A stretch of DNA of 64,000 nt, from positions 1,683,501-1,747,500 of the forward strand of contig NZ_CP147250.1 in assembly GCF_017316305.2 (NCBI RefSeq), in the 5' to 3' direction. A program made the position numbers and the translations under genes. Below, piece after piece: positions 1 through 10,348 of this stretch (position 1 is its first letter; every line of letters starts with the position of its first letter). The notes beneath the pieces were generated by a model. It did no database searches and was not told where the DNA came from. It saw only the letters and a program-made list of their open reading frames with translations. Origin of the DNA: Enterococcus sp. DIV1094. Lineage in GTDB: Bacteria; Bacillota; Bacilli; Lactobacillales; Enterococcaceae.

Positions 1-890
1 GTGGTTACGGACGTGCGATCTTCCTTGATGAAAACAATGAGTTCATTCCATTTGATCAATTAAAAGAAGTACACGCAAAACATCATGTCTTCACAGAAAA
101 CAAAAATTATCTATTAAAAGAAGTGCATCATGCCTATCAAGCAATTGAAGAAGCAGAATCAGTAACGATCGATCCACATAAAATGGGCTATGTTCCTTAC
201 TCTGCTGGCGGAATCGTAATCAAAGACATTCGTATGCGCGATGTGATCTCTTACTTTGCAACGTATGTATTTGAAAAAGGAGCAGATATCCCAGCGTTAC
301 TTGGTGCTTATATCTTAGAAGGATCAAAAGCGGGAGCAACTGCCGCAAGTGTTTGGGCAGCACATCATGTACTACCATTGAATGTGACTGGTTACGGTAA
401 ATTGATGGGGGCATCGATCGAAGGTGCACATCGTTTCTTCAATTTCTTGAATAATTTAACATTCAAAGTGGGCGATAAAGAAATCGAAGTTCATCCATTG
501 ACTTATCCAGATTTCAATATGGTCGATTATGTATTCAAAGAAAAAGGCAATGATGATCTGGTAGCAATGAATCAATTGAACCATGATGTATATGATTATT
601 CTTCTTATGTCAAAGGAAGCATCTATGGCAATGAATTCTTGACCTCTCATACAGACTTTGCGATTCCAGATTATGGCAATAGCCCATTACAATTTGTAAA
701 ACAATTAGGATTTACAGAAGAAGAATGGGAACGCGCTGGAAAAGTCACAGTCTTACGTGCTAGTGTCATGACGCCATATATGAATAAAGCAGAACATTTT
801 GAAGAATATGCAGAAAAAATCAAAGCAGCACTTCAAAGTAAACTAGAAAAAATCTATGCAGATCAGTTAGTGGCAAACGAAACAAAATAA
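1..890 (+). CDS. tdcA: Tyrosine decarboxylase, C-terminal part (cut by window edge)
   Basis: PLP-dependent decarboxylase that converts tyrosine to tyramine and CO2 in the cytoplasm. The reading frame is open from base 3 to the TAA at 888-890 (295 codons seen), so the 5' half lies outside the window; enterococcal enzymes are about 620 residues. The motif DPHKMGY, encoded near 171-191, carries the lysine that binds PLP in group II decarboxylases. The remainder ([15 protein letters not shown] and the C-terminal small domain) fits enterococcal TyrDC. The antiporter gene follows on the same strand after about 245 bp. In Enterococcus faecalis the order is tyrS-tdcA-tyrP-nhaC, and the second and third genes are matched here. 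The family call is firm. Choosing tyrosine over another aromatic substrate rests on the neighbour and on overall resemblance. Confidence 0.9.
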   Translation, partial: GYGRAIFLDENNEFIPFDQLKEVHAKHHVFTENKNYLLKEVHHAYQAIEEAESVTIDPHKMGYVPYSAGGIVIKDIRMRDVISYFATYVFEKGADIPALLGAYILEGSKAGATAASVWAAHHVLPLNVTGYGKLMGASIEGAHRFFNFLNNLTFKVGDKEIEVHPLTYPDFNMVDYVFKEKGNDDLVAMNQLNHDVYDYSSYVKGSIYGNEFLTSHTDFAIPDYGNSPLQFVKQLGFTEEEWERAGKVTVLRASVMTPYMNKAEHFEEYAEKIKAALQSKLEKIYADQLVANETK

Positions 891-935
891 ACGTAAATCT
901 TTGGATGAGTGAGGAGAAAGGGAGTCGAAATGAGC

Positions 936-970
936 GCTCATCTCTCGTTCAAAAAGAACGAAGGATGAGC
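936..970 (+). promoter_or_regulatory. Hairpin in the tdcA-tyrP intergenic region
   Basis: A 15-bp inverted repeat with two mismatches (GCTCATCTCTCGTTC, an AAAAA loop, then GAACGAAGGATGAGC) starts 46 bp after the tdcA stop. It has no T-run, so it is more likely an mRNA-stabilising or processing hairpin than a terminator. The rest of the 245-bp gap holds no open frame that I can support. Confidence 0.4.
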
Positions 971-1135
971 TTCCTCTCTCAACTCATTTATTTCATGTTG
1001 GAGTGCCTTTGAAGCTTGATGATCCAAGCAAAAATACTCAAAGCACAAGTTGTCCGTACGTTTGCTTTTATTTGCTATTAATGAAAAAGTTTCAAAGACA
1101 CGCCTATTTAATCATTAATAAGGAGAGTGTCAAAA

Positions 1136-2554
1136 TTGAGTAAAGCTCAAGTAAGTAAAATGGGGCTAGGAACATTTATTGGTTTGACTATGGCGCTATG
1201 TGCCACTGTTCGTAGTATCCCAACGTTGTCAGCTGTTGGTTGGACATTGATTTTTTACACTATTTTTGCCGTCTTGTTTTTTGCTGGACCTATTTCAATG
1301 ATTTCTGGTGAATTATCAACGATGCTTCCACAAGAAGGAGGCCCACAACTTTGGGTAAAAACAGCACTAGGTAGTAAATGGGGATTTGTCGTTGCTTGGT
1401 TGCTATGGGTGCAAATGTTTCCGGGAATGGTAATGGTCGCTTCTACCTTAGGGCCATTATTAGGAAATACATTTGGAAATGCGTCTCTTGGAAACAATCA
1501 CTACTTTGTTTTAGGCTGTATCTTGGTCATCTACTGGATCATCACCTTGCTCAACTTGAAGTTTGACATGGCGAAAGTCGGTGGGAACATTGGTGTTTGG
1601 CTAGGGGTATATATTCCTGTTGTGATCATGTTTGTTTTGGGGATCTTAGCGTTTTTCAAAGTGGGACTTGTTTCAAATGGCTATCTAGGAGATTTTTCAT
1701 GGTCAAAAGCATTGCCTGATCTACAACACAGTGACTCGTTGAAATATTTGGCAGGGATCACATTTATCTTTGTAGGGATCGAAATGAGTTCAGTGTATAT
1801 GCCTCGTTTGAAAGATGCAACGAAGAACTATACTAAAGGGGTCTTCATTGCATTGATCGGACTTGTCTTATTGAATGTCATCAACGCTTTGTTTGTCGCA
1901 AATGTCGTACCAGAAGGAACGATGGAATTGGCAAATATCACACAACCAGTATTGATCTATTGTGATATTTTAGGATTGCCAACGATCATTGGTAATATCT
2001 TCAGCTTTATGGTCTTTATTGGTGTTCTTTTACAATTATCTGCTTGGGTAACTGGACCTTCGAAAACGATTATCCAAGTGGCTCGTGAAGGGTTCTTACC
2101 ACCAAAATTTGGTTTCCATAAAGAAAACGAATATGGTGTTTCGAGAAATGTTGTATTGACACAATCAGTAGTTATCTCACTCTTTGCATTGCTATATGGC
2201 ATAATGGATGATGTAAGTGCGGTCTTTCTTACATTAACAAATGCAACAACCGTGATTTATTGCATTGTTTATTTCTTGATTGCCGTATCATTATTAAAAA
2301 TGAGAACTAGCCATCCAGAATTGGCACGTCCTTATCGAATCGGTAAAAAAGGAAATGGCTTTGCTTGGCTTGTTAGCTGTATGTTGATGCTGGCAATCAT
2401 CGCTGTTGTTGTTTCAACATTAGGAACTTCAACATTAGCCGATGCATTGCTTGTTGGGGCCATTGCGATCGTGATGTTCGTTATTCCGTTGATCATCAAT
2501 CGCGTGAAGAAAGCAACCTGGTTGACTGAAGTTGAAACAGACTTAAAAGAATAA
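1136..2554 (+). CDS. tyrP: Tyrosine/tyramine antiporter (APC family)
   Basis: Membrane exchanger that imports tyrosine and exports tyramine. With the decarboxylase it consumes a cytoplasmic proton per cycle and helps generate proton motive force. The protein is hydrophobic throughout, with about 12 predicted membrane segments, and begins with the APC pattern (KMGLGTFIGLTMALCATVRSI). The Shine-Dalgarno AAGGAG is at 1120-1125. A GTG at 1127 opens the longest frame but sits one base from it. TTG at 1136 is 10 bases away and is therefore the likelier start (472 aa). A strong terminator follows, so nhaC, which follows tyrP in E. faecalis, is not part of this unit. Other amino acid/amine exchangers of the family are possible on sequence alone. 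Confidence 0.85.
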   Translation: MSKAQVSKMGLGTFIGLTMALCATVRSIPTLSAVGWTLIFYTIFAVLFFAGPISMISGELSTMLPQEGGPQLWVKTALGSKWGFVVAWLLWVQMFPGMVMVASTLGPLLGNTFGNASLGNNHYFVLGCILVIYWIITLLNLKFDMAKVGGNIGVWLGVYIPVVIMFVLGILAFFKVGLVSNGYLGDFSWSKALPDLQHSDSLKYLAGITFIFVGIEMSSVYMPRLKDATKNYTKGVFIALIGLVLLNVINALFVANVVPEGTMELANITQPVLIYCDILGLPTIIGNIFSFMVFIGVLLQLSAWVTGPSKTIIQVAREGFLPPKFGFHKENEYGVSRNVVLTQSVVISLFALLYGIMDDVSAVFLTLTNATTVIYCIVYFLIAVSLLKMRTSHPELARPYRIGKKGNGFAWLVSCMLMLAIIAVVVSTLGTSTLADALLVGAIAIVMFVIPLIINRVKKATWLTEVETDLKE

Positions 2555-2583
2555 CAGGAAAAACGATCTCTTAGAGAATATAA

Positions 2584-2627
2584 AACAACACCTATGAAGA
2601 ACTGTTTTCTTCGTAGGTGTTGTTTTT
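2584..2627 (+). terminator. Rho-independent terminator after tyrP
   Basis: A 17-bp stem (AACAACACCTATGAAGA against its complement, with one G-T pair), a 7-base loop and a T-run, starting 30 bp after the tyrP stop. The A-rich left side may also let it act toward the minus strand. Confidence 0.9.
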
Positions 2628-2729
2628 CTTAAAAAATCAAGAGCAAAAAAATAGAGACGTCTCAACTTTTGGCTAAGTAGACGTGTTCTAATGCTTTATT
2701 TTTGTTTGATCTTCCTAGGAATGAATGAC

Positions 2730-3746
2730 CTATTTTTCTTTCAATGGAACAACAGTTTCTCGTTTGATCAAACGATGGGGGATCACTAAGCGCACGCCAT
2801 TGCTCACTTCTTCATGGATCAGTTCTTGTAATTTTTGCATTGCGACTCGCCCTAACTCAGAGATATCGATGTCGATACTCGTTAAATAAGGGTGCATCAA
2901 AGTAGAAAAAATCGAGTTATTGAAGCTGATCATCGAAAGGGTTTCCGGGATGACATAGCCATACATTTGAGCGAGTTGCATCGTGCGCAGCGCGAAAATA
3001 TCATCGATGACAACTAATGCTGTCGCTTTCGTATTTTTCAAAATCGAATCAAACGCCAAGTAATCTTCGGCTTGTTCCAAAGTGACACTTGGCTGGGCAT
3101 TCAACCCCGCTAACATCATGGCTTTTTGATACCCGAAATAGCGTTCAAAATATAAACTTTCGTGGGTGGTATTAGTCACGAAAAGAATGTTTTTATGACC
3201 ATTATCAATCAAGAATTCAGTTGCTTGTTTCCCTAACAATTGATTGTCATTGTCAATGTAGATGATTTCGTTCTCATGGTGATACGGTTGTCCGATCAGC
3301 GTGAACGGAATCTGTTGTTCATAAAGATAATCGATGACTGGGTCTTCGCTATCCGAATAAACAAGGATAAAGCCATCGACTTGTTTTTGCAAATGCATTC
3401 GCTGAACGTTCTCTAACAAGAGGTCGAAACTTTTGGCTGTAGCGATAGCTGTTGTCACGCCGTGATGACGAGCTTCTTCGTTGATTGCTTCCATGATCTC
3501 AAGATAAAACGGGTTGCCAAGACGCTCTCTTGAATCGAGTGGTGGAAGAATGACACCTACAGCGCTTGATATACGTTTACCAAGATTTCTCGCCGTGATA
3601 TTTGGCACATATCCTAGCTCATCCATGATTTTTCGTACTTTCTTTTTCGTTGTTTCAGAAATGCTTGGATGATCGTTGATCACGCGAGAAACAGTCGATG
3701 TCGCTACACCTGCTTTTTTTGCAACATCTTTCACTGTAATTGACAT
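2730..3746 (-). CDS. malR: LacI-family maltose operon regulator MalR
   Basis: Transcriptional regulator of 338 residues. The N-terminal LacI helix-turn-helix is plain (TVKDVAKKAGVATSTVSRVI, residues about 4-23), followed by a periplasmic-binding-protein-like effector domain from about residue 60. The ATG at 3746 has AGGTGA about 9 bases upstream. It is the last gene of the minus-strand cluster after malM, malB and malP, matching the malPBMR order described in E. faecalis. Two similar palindromes in the malP-malT gap (7817-7834 and 8028-8043) are its likely binding sites. The effector is not visible from sequence; maltose or a derivative is inferred from context. Confidence 0.85.
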   Translation of the reverse strand: MSITVKDVAKKAGVATSTVSRVINDHPSISETTKKKVRKIMDELGYVPNITARNLGKRISSAVGVILPPLDSRERLGNPFYLEIMEAINEEARHHGVTTAIATAKSFDLLLENVQRMHLQKQVDGFILVYSDSEDPVIDYLYEQQIPFTLIGQPYHHENEIIYIDNDNQLLGKQATEFLIDNGHKNILFVTNTTHESLYFERYFGYQKAMMLAGLNAQPSVTLEQAEDYLAFDSILKNTKATALVVIDDIFALRTMQLAQMYGYVIPETLSMISFNNSIFSTLMHPYLTSIDIDISELGRVAMQKLQELIHEEVSNGVRLVIPHRLIKRETVVPLKEK

Positions 3747-3820
3747 AAATTAAATCACCTTTCTTTTTTCATCGTTCATCGTCTTGGTTGGCTTCTTAAA
3801 ATCAAATAAAGCAAAAATGG

Positions 3821-4831
3821 TCAAGTGAATGTACTGAATTCATAAGTTGTTTGGCTGATACGTTCTTGTCCAGGACGTAGTGTGATCGAGCCAAACGCCG
3901 GAAAGTGAACGATATCTGGTATTTCTTGTGGTTCGATGGCTAAACCAAAATTAGAGTGCATTTTTTTGCCATTGATTTGTAGCTCTTCATCGAATCCAGT
4001 TGTAGAAAATAATACCATACTTTTGTTCGTAGTTGCTATATTCATTTGGCGACCGGAAGTTTCTTCTGATAATGTTAAACTATTTTTTGTTAGTTTCGGT
4101 GAATTCAATAAAAAGACATCATCAAGCCCCATAGGATACTTAGACAAAATTTCCGTTAAGGGATTCGATTTATGGAAATCGATGGGTAAGTCCTCTTTAG
4201 CGATTGTTTCTCCTGTAGGTAAGTTATCATGATCAAGAAGTAACAGGCTATCTAATTGGATTTGAAGTTGATGCGTATCAATATCTCGCTTTCCATTACC
4301 TGATAGATTGAAATAGGCGTGATTTGTAGGATTACAAATCGTTTCAACGACGCTATTCGCCTTAGTGATCATCACTAATTTGTTGCCCTCTAACTGATAA
4401 GTGACAGTAGCGGTGATTGGTCCTGGATAACCTGAAGAAGTGTCTTTTAAATAAAAGACGACACCAACTGCTTGAGGTGATTTGAATACTTCTACCTCCC
4501 AAAATTGAAAGGACCAACCGTTTGTTCCGCCATGGATATGATGATGCCCATTATTTTTTTCGAGTTGATGCGTTTCCCATTCGCCATTTCTGATCCTACC
4601 TGCCACTGGACCAACAGTTGCACCAAAAAAACTTTGATCGGATAAAACATCTTGGAGATTGTCGTAAGAGAGTAAGACATTTTCCTTGAGACCATTCCTG
4701 TCGGGTGTGAACACTTGGTGTAAACGAGCACCATAATTGAGAAGAACGACTTCTAGCTCGTCGTTCTTCAATGTGATTTTTTTTAGGTTTGTTTGTTTGA
4801 TGGGGAGAACAGAGATGCTTGGTTCAGACAT
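3821..4831 (-). CDS. malM: Aldose 1-epimerase (maltose mutarotase) MalM
   Basis: GalM-type mutarotase, 336 aa, interconverting the alpha and beta anomers of free sugars. Family residues are visible: HIHGG with the first active-site histidine, NHAYFNL with the second, and the C-terminal glutamate in AIEPQEIPD. Maltose phosphorylase makes beta-glucose 1-phosphate and glucose, so an epimerase in the same operon can adjust sugar anomers for the pathway. The start codon overlaps the end of malB by 8 bases (ATGTCTGA), which indicates translational coupling. It lies between malB and malR. A role on galactose is less likely because no Leloir genes are nearby. Confidence 0.85.
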   Translation of the reverse strand: MSEPSISVLPIKQTNLKKITLKNDELEVVLLNYGARLHQVFTPDRNGLKENVLLSYDNLQDVLSDQSFFGATVGPVAGRIRNGEWETHQLEKNNGHHHIHGGTNGWSFQFWEVEVFKSPQAVGVVFYLKDTSSGYPGPITATVTYQLEGNKLVMITKANSVVETICNPTNHAYFNLSGNGKRDIDTHQLQIQLDSLLLLDHDNLPTGETIAKEDLPIDFHKSNPLTEILSKYPMGLDDVFLLNSPKLTKNSLTLSEETSGRQMNIATTNKSMVLFSTTGFDEELQINGKKMHSNFGLAIEPQEIPDIVHFPAFGSITLRPGQERISQTTYEFSTFT

Positions 4832-5489
4832 CTTTACGCCAAACTTGTTGCAGATAGTCGAGTGTTAACGCAGACGTATCAGCGACGATCGGAATTTCCT
4901 CCCCAAGATCTTCCTTGCGCCCAACGCCTACAGGATAGGCACCGCTTGCGATGATTGCTTGGATGCCTGCTTTTGCATCTTCGATACCTACACACTCAGT
5001 AGCAGCTAAGCCGATTTCTTTTGCTGCTAATAAAAAGATATCAGGGGCGGGTTTGCCACTTGCTACTTTGCCAGGGGCGGCAATTGCATCAAAGTAGTCA
5101 GTCAACTGCATTTTATTCAGCAACAATGGGCCGTTTTTGCTTGCGGAAGCTAAGGCGATCTTGATGCCCGCTTCTTTTAATTCCGTTAATAAGGAAACGA
5201 TACCCGGAAATACGTCTGATGGTGTGATTTCTTGGATCATTTCTAGATAGTACTCATTTTTGCGTTTAGCTAAATCAGCGAATTCTTCGTTTGAGAAATC
5301 ATTTTCTTTCTTACCATAGGCAAGAAGTAACGTCAATGAATCTTCCCGGCTAACGCCTTTCAATTGTTCGTTGAAGTTGCGGTCGATTGAAACCCCGATT
5401 TCTTCACCAAGTTTTTTCCAAGCGCGATAATGGAACTCTGCTGTGTCGGTGATGACACCATCTAAATCGAATAGAACACCCTTAAACAT
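4824..5489 (-). CDS. malB: Beta-phosphoglucomutase
   Basis: HAD-superfamily mutase converting beta-glucose 1-phosphate to glucose 6-phosphate through beta-glucose 1,6-bisphosphate. The N-terminal motif FDLDGVITD supplies the nucleophile Asp8 and the acid/base Asp10, numbered from the second methionine. Later HAD motifs are visible as LASAS and GKPAPD, plus the acidic VGIEDAKAG. The upstream ATG at 5495 touches the GAAAGGAAG ribosome site at 5496-5504. The ATG at 5489 has better spacing and gives the standard start MFKG, so it was chosen (221 aa). It overlaps malP by 8 bases and malM by 8 bases, so malP-malB-malM are coupled. The enzyme links the phosphorylase product to glycolysis. Confidence 0.92.
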   Translation of the reverse strand: MFKGVLFDLDGVITDTAEFHYRAWKKLGEEIGVSIDRNFNEQLKGVSREDSLTLLLAYGKKENDFSNEEFADLAKRKNEYYLEMIQEITPSDVFPGIVSLLTELKEAGIKIALASASKNGPLLLNKMQLTDYFDAIAAPGKVASGKPAPDIFLLAAKEIGLAATECVGIEDAKAGIQAIIASGAYPVGVGRKEDLGEEIPIVADTSALTLDYLQQVWRKDV

Positions 5490-7776
5490 GTGCATCTTCC
5501 TTTCTTAATGGGATCGTCAATTGATCAGTCAACGCTTGTTTTTGTCCGTAAACACTTAATTCTAGTGCTTCACCATTTAGTAATGTGAAGGTTACTTGTT
5601 CGTCAGAAACAGCAACAAAAATCAAACGACCACGATAGTTGATATGGAAAGAATAGGCGTTCCATGTGTTTGGTAAAAAAGGAGCAAAAGATAATTCGCC
5701 ATGGGCAGTTTTCATTTGAGCAAAACCTTGGACGATTGCTAACCAGCTACCTGTCATCGAAGTGATGTGCAAGCCATCTTCCGTGTCGTTATTATAGTTA
5801 TCCAAATCTAAACGAGCAGTACGTTGATACATTTCAACTGCTTTTTCTTCCAAACCAAGTTCAGCAGCTAAAATCGCATGGATACTTGGGGAAAGGGAAG
5901 ACTCATGGACAGTCATTGGCTCATAGAAATCAAAGTTTCGTCGTTTTTCCTCTGTTGTAAATTCTTCATTGAAGAAGTAGATGCCTTGTAAAACATCCGC
6001 TTGTTTAATAAAGCAAGAACGCAAGATTTTATCCCAAGACCATTTTTGATTCAATGGCAATTCGCTGAGCGGTAAATCCGAAACCGGCATCAAATCTTTA
6101 TCTAGGAATGTATCATGTTGAACAAAAATACCTTGCTCTTCGTCAACAGGGTAGTACATATTCTCAACGATATCTGCCCATTGATTTAATTCTTCTTCAG
6201 TGATCTCGATCGTTGCTTCTTCTTTATAAGCTAAATAGTTTTCTCGTGTATAACGGAGGACCCAAGCAGCAATCGTATTCGTATACCAGTTATTATTGAT
6301 GTTGTTTTCGTATTCATTTGGACCAGTCACGCCGTGGATCATATATTTGTTTTGGCGTTTTGAGTAATGGACACGGTCTGCCCAGAAACGAGCGATTTCA
6401 GCCAATACTTCAAGCCCTTCTTTTTTCAGATAAGACGTGTCGCCAGTATAATTTGTATAGTTGTAAATCGCATAAGCAATTGCACCGTTCCGGTGGATTT
6501 CTTCAAAGGTGATTTCCCACTCATTGTGGCATTCGACACCAGTAAAGGTCACCATTGGATAAAGGGCACCTTTTAATCCTTGTTGTTGGGCATTATGAAT
6601 AGCTTGTGGCAATTGATTATGACGGTATTTCAATAAATTTTTCGTCACTTCTGGGTCAGCTAATGCAAGATAAAGTGGCACGGCATAAGCTTCTGTATCC
6701 CAATAAGTGGCACCGCCGTATTTTTCACCAGTAAAGCCTTTTGGTCCAATATTCAAGCGCTCATCTTCACCATAATAAGTAGAGAATAATTGGAAAAGGT
6801 TGAAACGAATCCCTTGTTGCGCTTCGTCATCACCCTCTATGACTACATCCGCTAATTCCCAACGTTTTGCCCAAGCGGTAGTTTGTTCTTCTTTGGCTGC
6901 ATCGTAATGGGTAGTCAACTGTTTGAATTCTTCTATAAGTGTTGAGGCTTGTTGTGCTTCAGGGATATCACGACTTGTCAAAATCACGACTTCTTTGTCC
7001 ATGACGATCGGTTCATTTAGCGTTAGGTCAAATGAGAAGACGCCTTGTAACGCTAATGTCTTTTCTTCAAATACAGGTATCGTTTCTTCACCGTTGATCA
7101 AATGACGCATGCCAGCAGTGACAGTGAATTGTTCAATATCAAAAGCGTTAGGAATCGTTTTGGTTGTCAAATAACCGATTGAATCTTTTGTGCCGCGGTC
7201 GATTTGATTCCAAAAATGTTCATCGTAGTTGCTATCTTCATTTTGAACATTCCCATCAAGTTTGGAAACAAATTTTACATTGCCAGTGCCGGCAAGTAGT
7301 TCTACAGTTACACGGATATAAGCTGCTTCGTTTTTGACGATACTCAAGAAACGCTCAAATGAGAACCGAACTTTATTCGTTGCTGTGGTGATCGTAAAAT
7401 GACGAGATAAGACCCCGTTTTTCATATCTAATTCCCAATGAAAATCCTCTGGATCAAGAGAAGCTAAATCAATCAGTTGGTCGTTGATGTAAATGTCCAT
7501 CGCAATAAAGTTGACAGCGTTGATCACTTTTCCGAAGTATTCAGGATAGCCGTTTTTCCACCAACCAACACGAGTTTTGTCGGGATACCAGATGCCCGCT
7601 AAATAGGTACCTTGATGATGATCGCCAGAGTACGTTTCTTCAAAATTCCCACGCATCCCCATGTAGCCGTTTCCAATACTTGTCAAGGACTCTTGCAAAC
7701 GTAAATTTTCTTTATCTAATGTTGTCGTACTGATTTTCCAAGGATCGATTTGGAATAAGCGTTTGATTTGTTTCAT
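5482..7776 (-). CDS. malP: Maltose phosphorylase (glycoside hydrolase family 65)
   Basis: Cytoplasmic GH65 phosphorylase of 764 aa, the family's usual length. It splits maltose with inorganic phosphate into beta-glucose 1-phosphate and glucose. An N-terminal beta-sandwich (about 1-270) precedes an (alpha/alpha)6 barrel. The GH65 hallmark [10 protein letters not shown] places the catalytic acid at Glu488, close to the Glu487 reported for the Levilactobacillus brevis enzyme. [12 protein letters not shown] near the C-terminus is the phosphate-binding loop. The ATG at 7776 has AGGAGGAG just upstream. First gene of malP-malB-malM-malR. In E. faecalis the PTS MalT delivers maltose 6'-phosphate, and a dedicated phosphatase is thought to free maltose for this enzyme; no obvious candidate lies inside the operon. 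Trehalose or kojibiose phosphorylase is the alternative on family alone. Confidence 0.88.
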   Translation of the reverse strand: MKQIKRLFQIDPWKISTTTLDKENLRLQESLTSIGNGYMGMRGNFEETYSGDHHQGTYLAGIWYPDKTRVGWWKNGYPEYFGKVINAVNFIAMDIYINDQLIDLASLDPEDFHWELDMKNGVLSRHFTITTATNKVRFSFERFLSIVKNEAAYIRVTVELLAGTGNVKFVSKLDGNVQNEDSNYDEHFWNQIDRGTKDSIGYLTTKTIPNAFDIEQFTVTAGMRHLINGEETIPVFEEKTLALQGVFSFDLTLNEPIVMDKEVVILTSRDIPEAQQASTLIEEFKQLTTHYDAAKEEQTTAWAKRWELADVVIEGDDEAQQGIRFNLFQLFSTYYGEDERLNIGPKGFTGEKYGGATYWDTEAYAVPLYLALADPEVTKNLLKYRHNQLPQAIHNAQQQGLKGALYPMVTFTGVECHNEWEITFEEIHRNGAIAYAIYNYTNYTGDTSYLKKEGLEVLAEIARFWADRVHYSKRQNKYMIHGVTGPNEYENNINNNWYTNTIAAWVLRYTRENYLAYKEEATIEITEEELNQWADIVENMYYPVDEEQGIFVQHDTFLDKDLMPVSDLPLSELPLNQKWSWDKILRSCFIKQADVLQGIYFFNEEFTTEEKRRNFDFYEPMTVHESSLSPSIHAILAAELGLEEKAVEMYQRTARLDLDNYNNDTEDGLHITSMTGSWLAIVQGFAQMKTAHGELSFAPFLPNTWNAYSFHINYRGRLIFVAVSDEQVTFTLLNGEALELSVYGQKQALTDQLTIPLRKEDAHV

Positions 7777-7810
7777 GATTCTCCTCCTAAATGTTTCATT
7801 TCTTAGGTTT

Positions 7811-7840
7811 ATAATAAACGCAACCGGTTGCGTTAGTCAA
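7811..7840 (-). promoter_or_regulatory. malP promoter with MalR operator filling the spacer
   Basis: Read on the minus strand, TTGACT (7840-7835) and TATTAT (7816-7811) form -35 and -10 boxes 18 bases apart. The spacer is exactly the 18-bp perfect palindrome AACGCAACCGGTTGCGTT (7817-7834), a LacI-family operator with a central CG. A bound repressor here would exclude RNA polymerase. This is seen directly in sequence; assignment to MalR is inference from adjacency. Confidence 0.8.
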
Positions 7841-7990
7841 TAGCAAAGTGAGAAATCGAGAATCTTTTTGTTGAGAAATGACTAGCAAGAAAAAAATATC
7901 GTGAATATATTATTATTGATAAAGGGTATATACTATATTGTAGAGTTTTTGTTTTTCAAAAGAAAAAACAAATAAAATAAAAATAAAGCA

Positions 7991-8019
7991 TTTACAAAAA
8001 AAGAAATTACCTCTATAAT
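7991..8019 (+). promoter_or_regulatory. malT promoter
   Basis: TTTACA at 7991-7996 and a perfect TATAAT at 8014-8019 with 17-base spacing. The second MalR-like operator begins 8 bases after the -10, so it covers the expected transcription start. Confidence 0.8.
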
Positions 8020-8027
8020 ACGGATTA

Positions 8028-8043
8028 ACGAAACCGATTGCGT
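8028..8043 (+). promoter_or_regulatory. Second MalR-type operator, upstream of malT
   Basis: ACGAAACCGATTGCGT differs from the perfect palindrome at 7818-7833 at two positions and lies between the malT -10 box and its ribosome binding site (AAAGGAG, 8045-8051). The pair of operators about 210 bp apart could allow looping between the divergent promoters. Confidence 0.75.
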
Positions 8044-8059
8044 AAAGGAGAGATAGAAA

Positions 8060-10222
8060 TTGAAAAAATTATTTAGTTTTGAGTTTTGGCAGAAATTTGG
8101 AAAGGCTTTAATGGTCGTTGTCGCAGTGATGCCAGCTGCTGGTTTGATGATCAGTATCGGGAAATCGATCCCATTGATCAACCCAGATATGGCAGCGCTT
8201 GTTACTACGGGTGGCGTTCTTGAAAGTATTGGTTGGGCAATTATTGGAAACTTACATTTATTATTTGCGTTAGCAATAGGTGGTAGCTGGGCGAAAGAAC
8301 GTGCAGGCGGAGCATTTGCTGCCGGTATCTCATTTGTTTTGATCAATCGGATCACAGGTGCGATCTTTGGTGTGACAACAGAGATGTTAGCAAACGAAGA
8401 TGCGTTCACACATACGTTGTTCGGCACACGGATCATGGTCAAAGGATTCTTTACGAGTGTACTAGAAGCGCCTGCATTGAATATGGGGGTATTCGTAGGG
8501 ATCATCGCCGGTTTTGTCGGTGCGATGGCGTATAACAAATACTATAACTACCGTAAATTACCAGATGCACTTTCTTTCTTTAACGGCAAACGCTTTGTTC
8601 CTTTTGTAGTGATTCTATGGTCAACGATCGTTGCACTAATTTTGGCAGCAGTTTGGCCAGCAATTCAAGCAGGAATCAACAATTTCGGTTTATGGATCGC
8701 ACAGTCACAAGATAGTGCGCCAATTTTAGCACCATTTTTATATGGAACATTGGAACGTTTATTATTACCATTCGGGTTACACCATATGTTGACGATTCCA
8801 ATCAACTATACGCAATTAGGTGGAACGTACGAGATTTTATCTGGTGCACAAGCAGGGACACAAGTATTTGGACAAGATCCATTATGGTTAGCTTGGGCAA
8901 CTGACTTAGTGAACCTAAGAGGCGCAGGCGACATGTCACAATACGAATTCGTGTTGCAAAACTGGACACCAGCTCGTTTTAAAGTTGGTCAAATGATCGG
9001 TTCTTCTGGTATTTTGATGGGGATGGCACTTGCCATGTATCGCAATGTCGACCCAGATAAAAAAGCGAAATACAAATCAATGTACTTCTCAGCTGCTTTA
9101 GCTGTCTTTTTAACAGGGGTAACAGAACCACTAGAATTTATGTTTATGTTTGCGGCAGTGCCACTTTATGCCATCTATGCAGTGATCCAAGGGGCAGCTT
9201 TTGCAATGGCTGATATTTTACCATTACGTGTCCATTCATTTGGGAACATCGAATTATTGACGCGGACACCATTAGCAATCAAAGCAGGACTTGGCGGTGA
9301 TTTGATCAACTTCGTCATCTGTGTCATTCTCTTTGGTGTAGTGACTTACTTCTTAGCGAATTTCTTGATCAAGAAATTCAACTTTGCGACACCAGGACGT
9401 AACGGAAACTACGACAGCGATAGCGAAGAAACAACAAATGGCACGACAGCCGGACCTGCTGATCAACAAATCATCCAAATCATCCATCTATTAGGTGGAA
9501 AAGAAAACATTAAAGACGTGGATGCTTGTATGACACGGTTACGTGTAACAGTTGCCGATCGAGGTAGAGTCGGTTCAGAAGACGCATGGAAGCGTGCAGG
9601 CGCAATGGGCTTGATCGTAAAAGACAACGGCGTCCAAGCGGTTTATGGACCAAAAGCGGATGTTTTAAAATCAGATATCGAAGATCTATTGCAATCAGGG
9701 GCAGATATCCCTGAACCACAAGTCAAAGAAGTCGTGATGGAAAAAGAAACAGCGACAGCAGCATTAGGGATCGAAAAAGAATTATACGCAGTGGCAAAAG
9801 GTGAAGTGATTGCTTTAGCAGAGGTCAATGATCCAGTCTTTTCACAAAAAATGATGGGAGATGGGTTTGCGGTCATTCCTGAAACAGATGCGATCACAGC
9901 TCCAGTAGCCGGTAAAATCGTCAGCGTATTCCCAACGAAACACGCAATCGGTATGGAAACAGCGGAAGGTGCAGAAGTACTGATCCACATGGGAATCGAT
10001 ACTGTCCAAATGGCAGAACCTGCATTTGAAGTTTCTGTCAAAGAAGGACAAGAAGTCACACCAGGCACCCAAATTGCACGAATGGATCTAGCCAAAGTCA
10101 AAGAACAAGGGAAAGATACAACGATCATGGTCATTTTTACTGATGATAAAGTGAAAGAAGTTGCGATCACCACTCTTGGTTCTGTTGAAATAGGTACAGA
10201 AATCGGTAAAATCAAGCTATAA
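8060..10222 (+). CDS. malT: Maltose-type PTS permease EIICBA MalT
   Basis: Glucose-family phosphotransferase permease of 720 aa that imports and phosphorylates its sugar. EIIC (about 1-450) is membrane-embedded and contains GITEPLEF-like sequence (GVTEPLEFMFMF). EIIB (about 470-545) has the phosphorylated cysteine in DACMTRLRV, Cys490. EIIA (about 585-720) has its phosphohistidine in LIHMGIDTV, His643. The start is TTG at 8060, set by AAAGGAGAG at 8045-8053; no ATG lies nearby. It is divergent from malPBMR and shares the operator region, as in the E. faecalis malT locus. Glucose or trehalose transport is the alternative on domains alone; the neighbours argue for maltose. Confidence 0.88.
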   Translation: MKKLFSFEFWQKFGKALMVVVAVMPAAGLMISIGKSIPLINPDMAALVTTGGVLESIGWAIIGNLHLLFALAIGGSWAKERAGGAFAAGISFVLINRITGAIFGVTTEMLANEDAFTHTLFGTRIMVKGFFTSVLEAPALNMGVFVGIIAGFVGAMAYNKYYNYRKLPDALSFFNGKRFVPFVVILWSTIVALILAAVWPAIQAGINNFGLWIAQSQDSAPILAPFLYGTLERLLLPFGLHHMLTIPINYTQLGGTYEILSGAQAGTQVFGQDPLWLAWATDLVNLRGAGDMSQYEFVLQNWTPARFKVGQMIGSSGILMGMALAMYRNVDPDKKAKYKSMYFSAALAVFLTGVTEPLEFMFMFAAVPLYAIYAVIQGAAFAMADILPLRVHSFGNIELLTRTPLAIKAGLGGDLINFVICVILFGVVTYFLANFLIKKFNFATPGRNGNYDSDSEETTNGTTAGPADQQIIQIIHLLGGKENIKDVDACMTRLRVTVADRGRVGSEDAWKRAGAMGLIVKDNGVQAVYGPKADVLKSDIEDLLQSGADIPEPQVKEVVMEKETATAALGIEKELYAVAKGEVIALAEVNDPVFSQKMMGDGFAVIPETDAITAPVAGKIVSVFPTKHAIGMETAEGAEVLIHMGIDTVQMAEPAFEVSVKEGQEVTPGTQIARMDLAKVKEQGKDTTIMVIFTDDKVKEVAITTLGSVEIGTEIGKIKL

Positions 10223-10348
10223 TAAATAAAAGAAGTATTCAGAGATTGTGACGAAAAAGCAAGACGATGGGGATTTTTTCTTCAACGATCAGCGCTGACG
10301 TAGCAGTCTCTGATTTTTATGTAAAAAGGAAAAGAGGTTCCCAAAAAA

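Noticed and set aside
7933..8538. 201-aa frame on the minus strand over the malT promoter and 5' end
   Set aside because: Antisense shadow of malT: it covers the malT promoter and operator, lacks a ribosome site, and its composition mirrors the EIIC coding strand.
9643..10215. 190-aa minus-strand frame within the malT EIIBA region
   Set aside because: Antisense to intact EIIB/EIIA domains with catalytic Cys and His on the plus strand; no independent signals.
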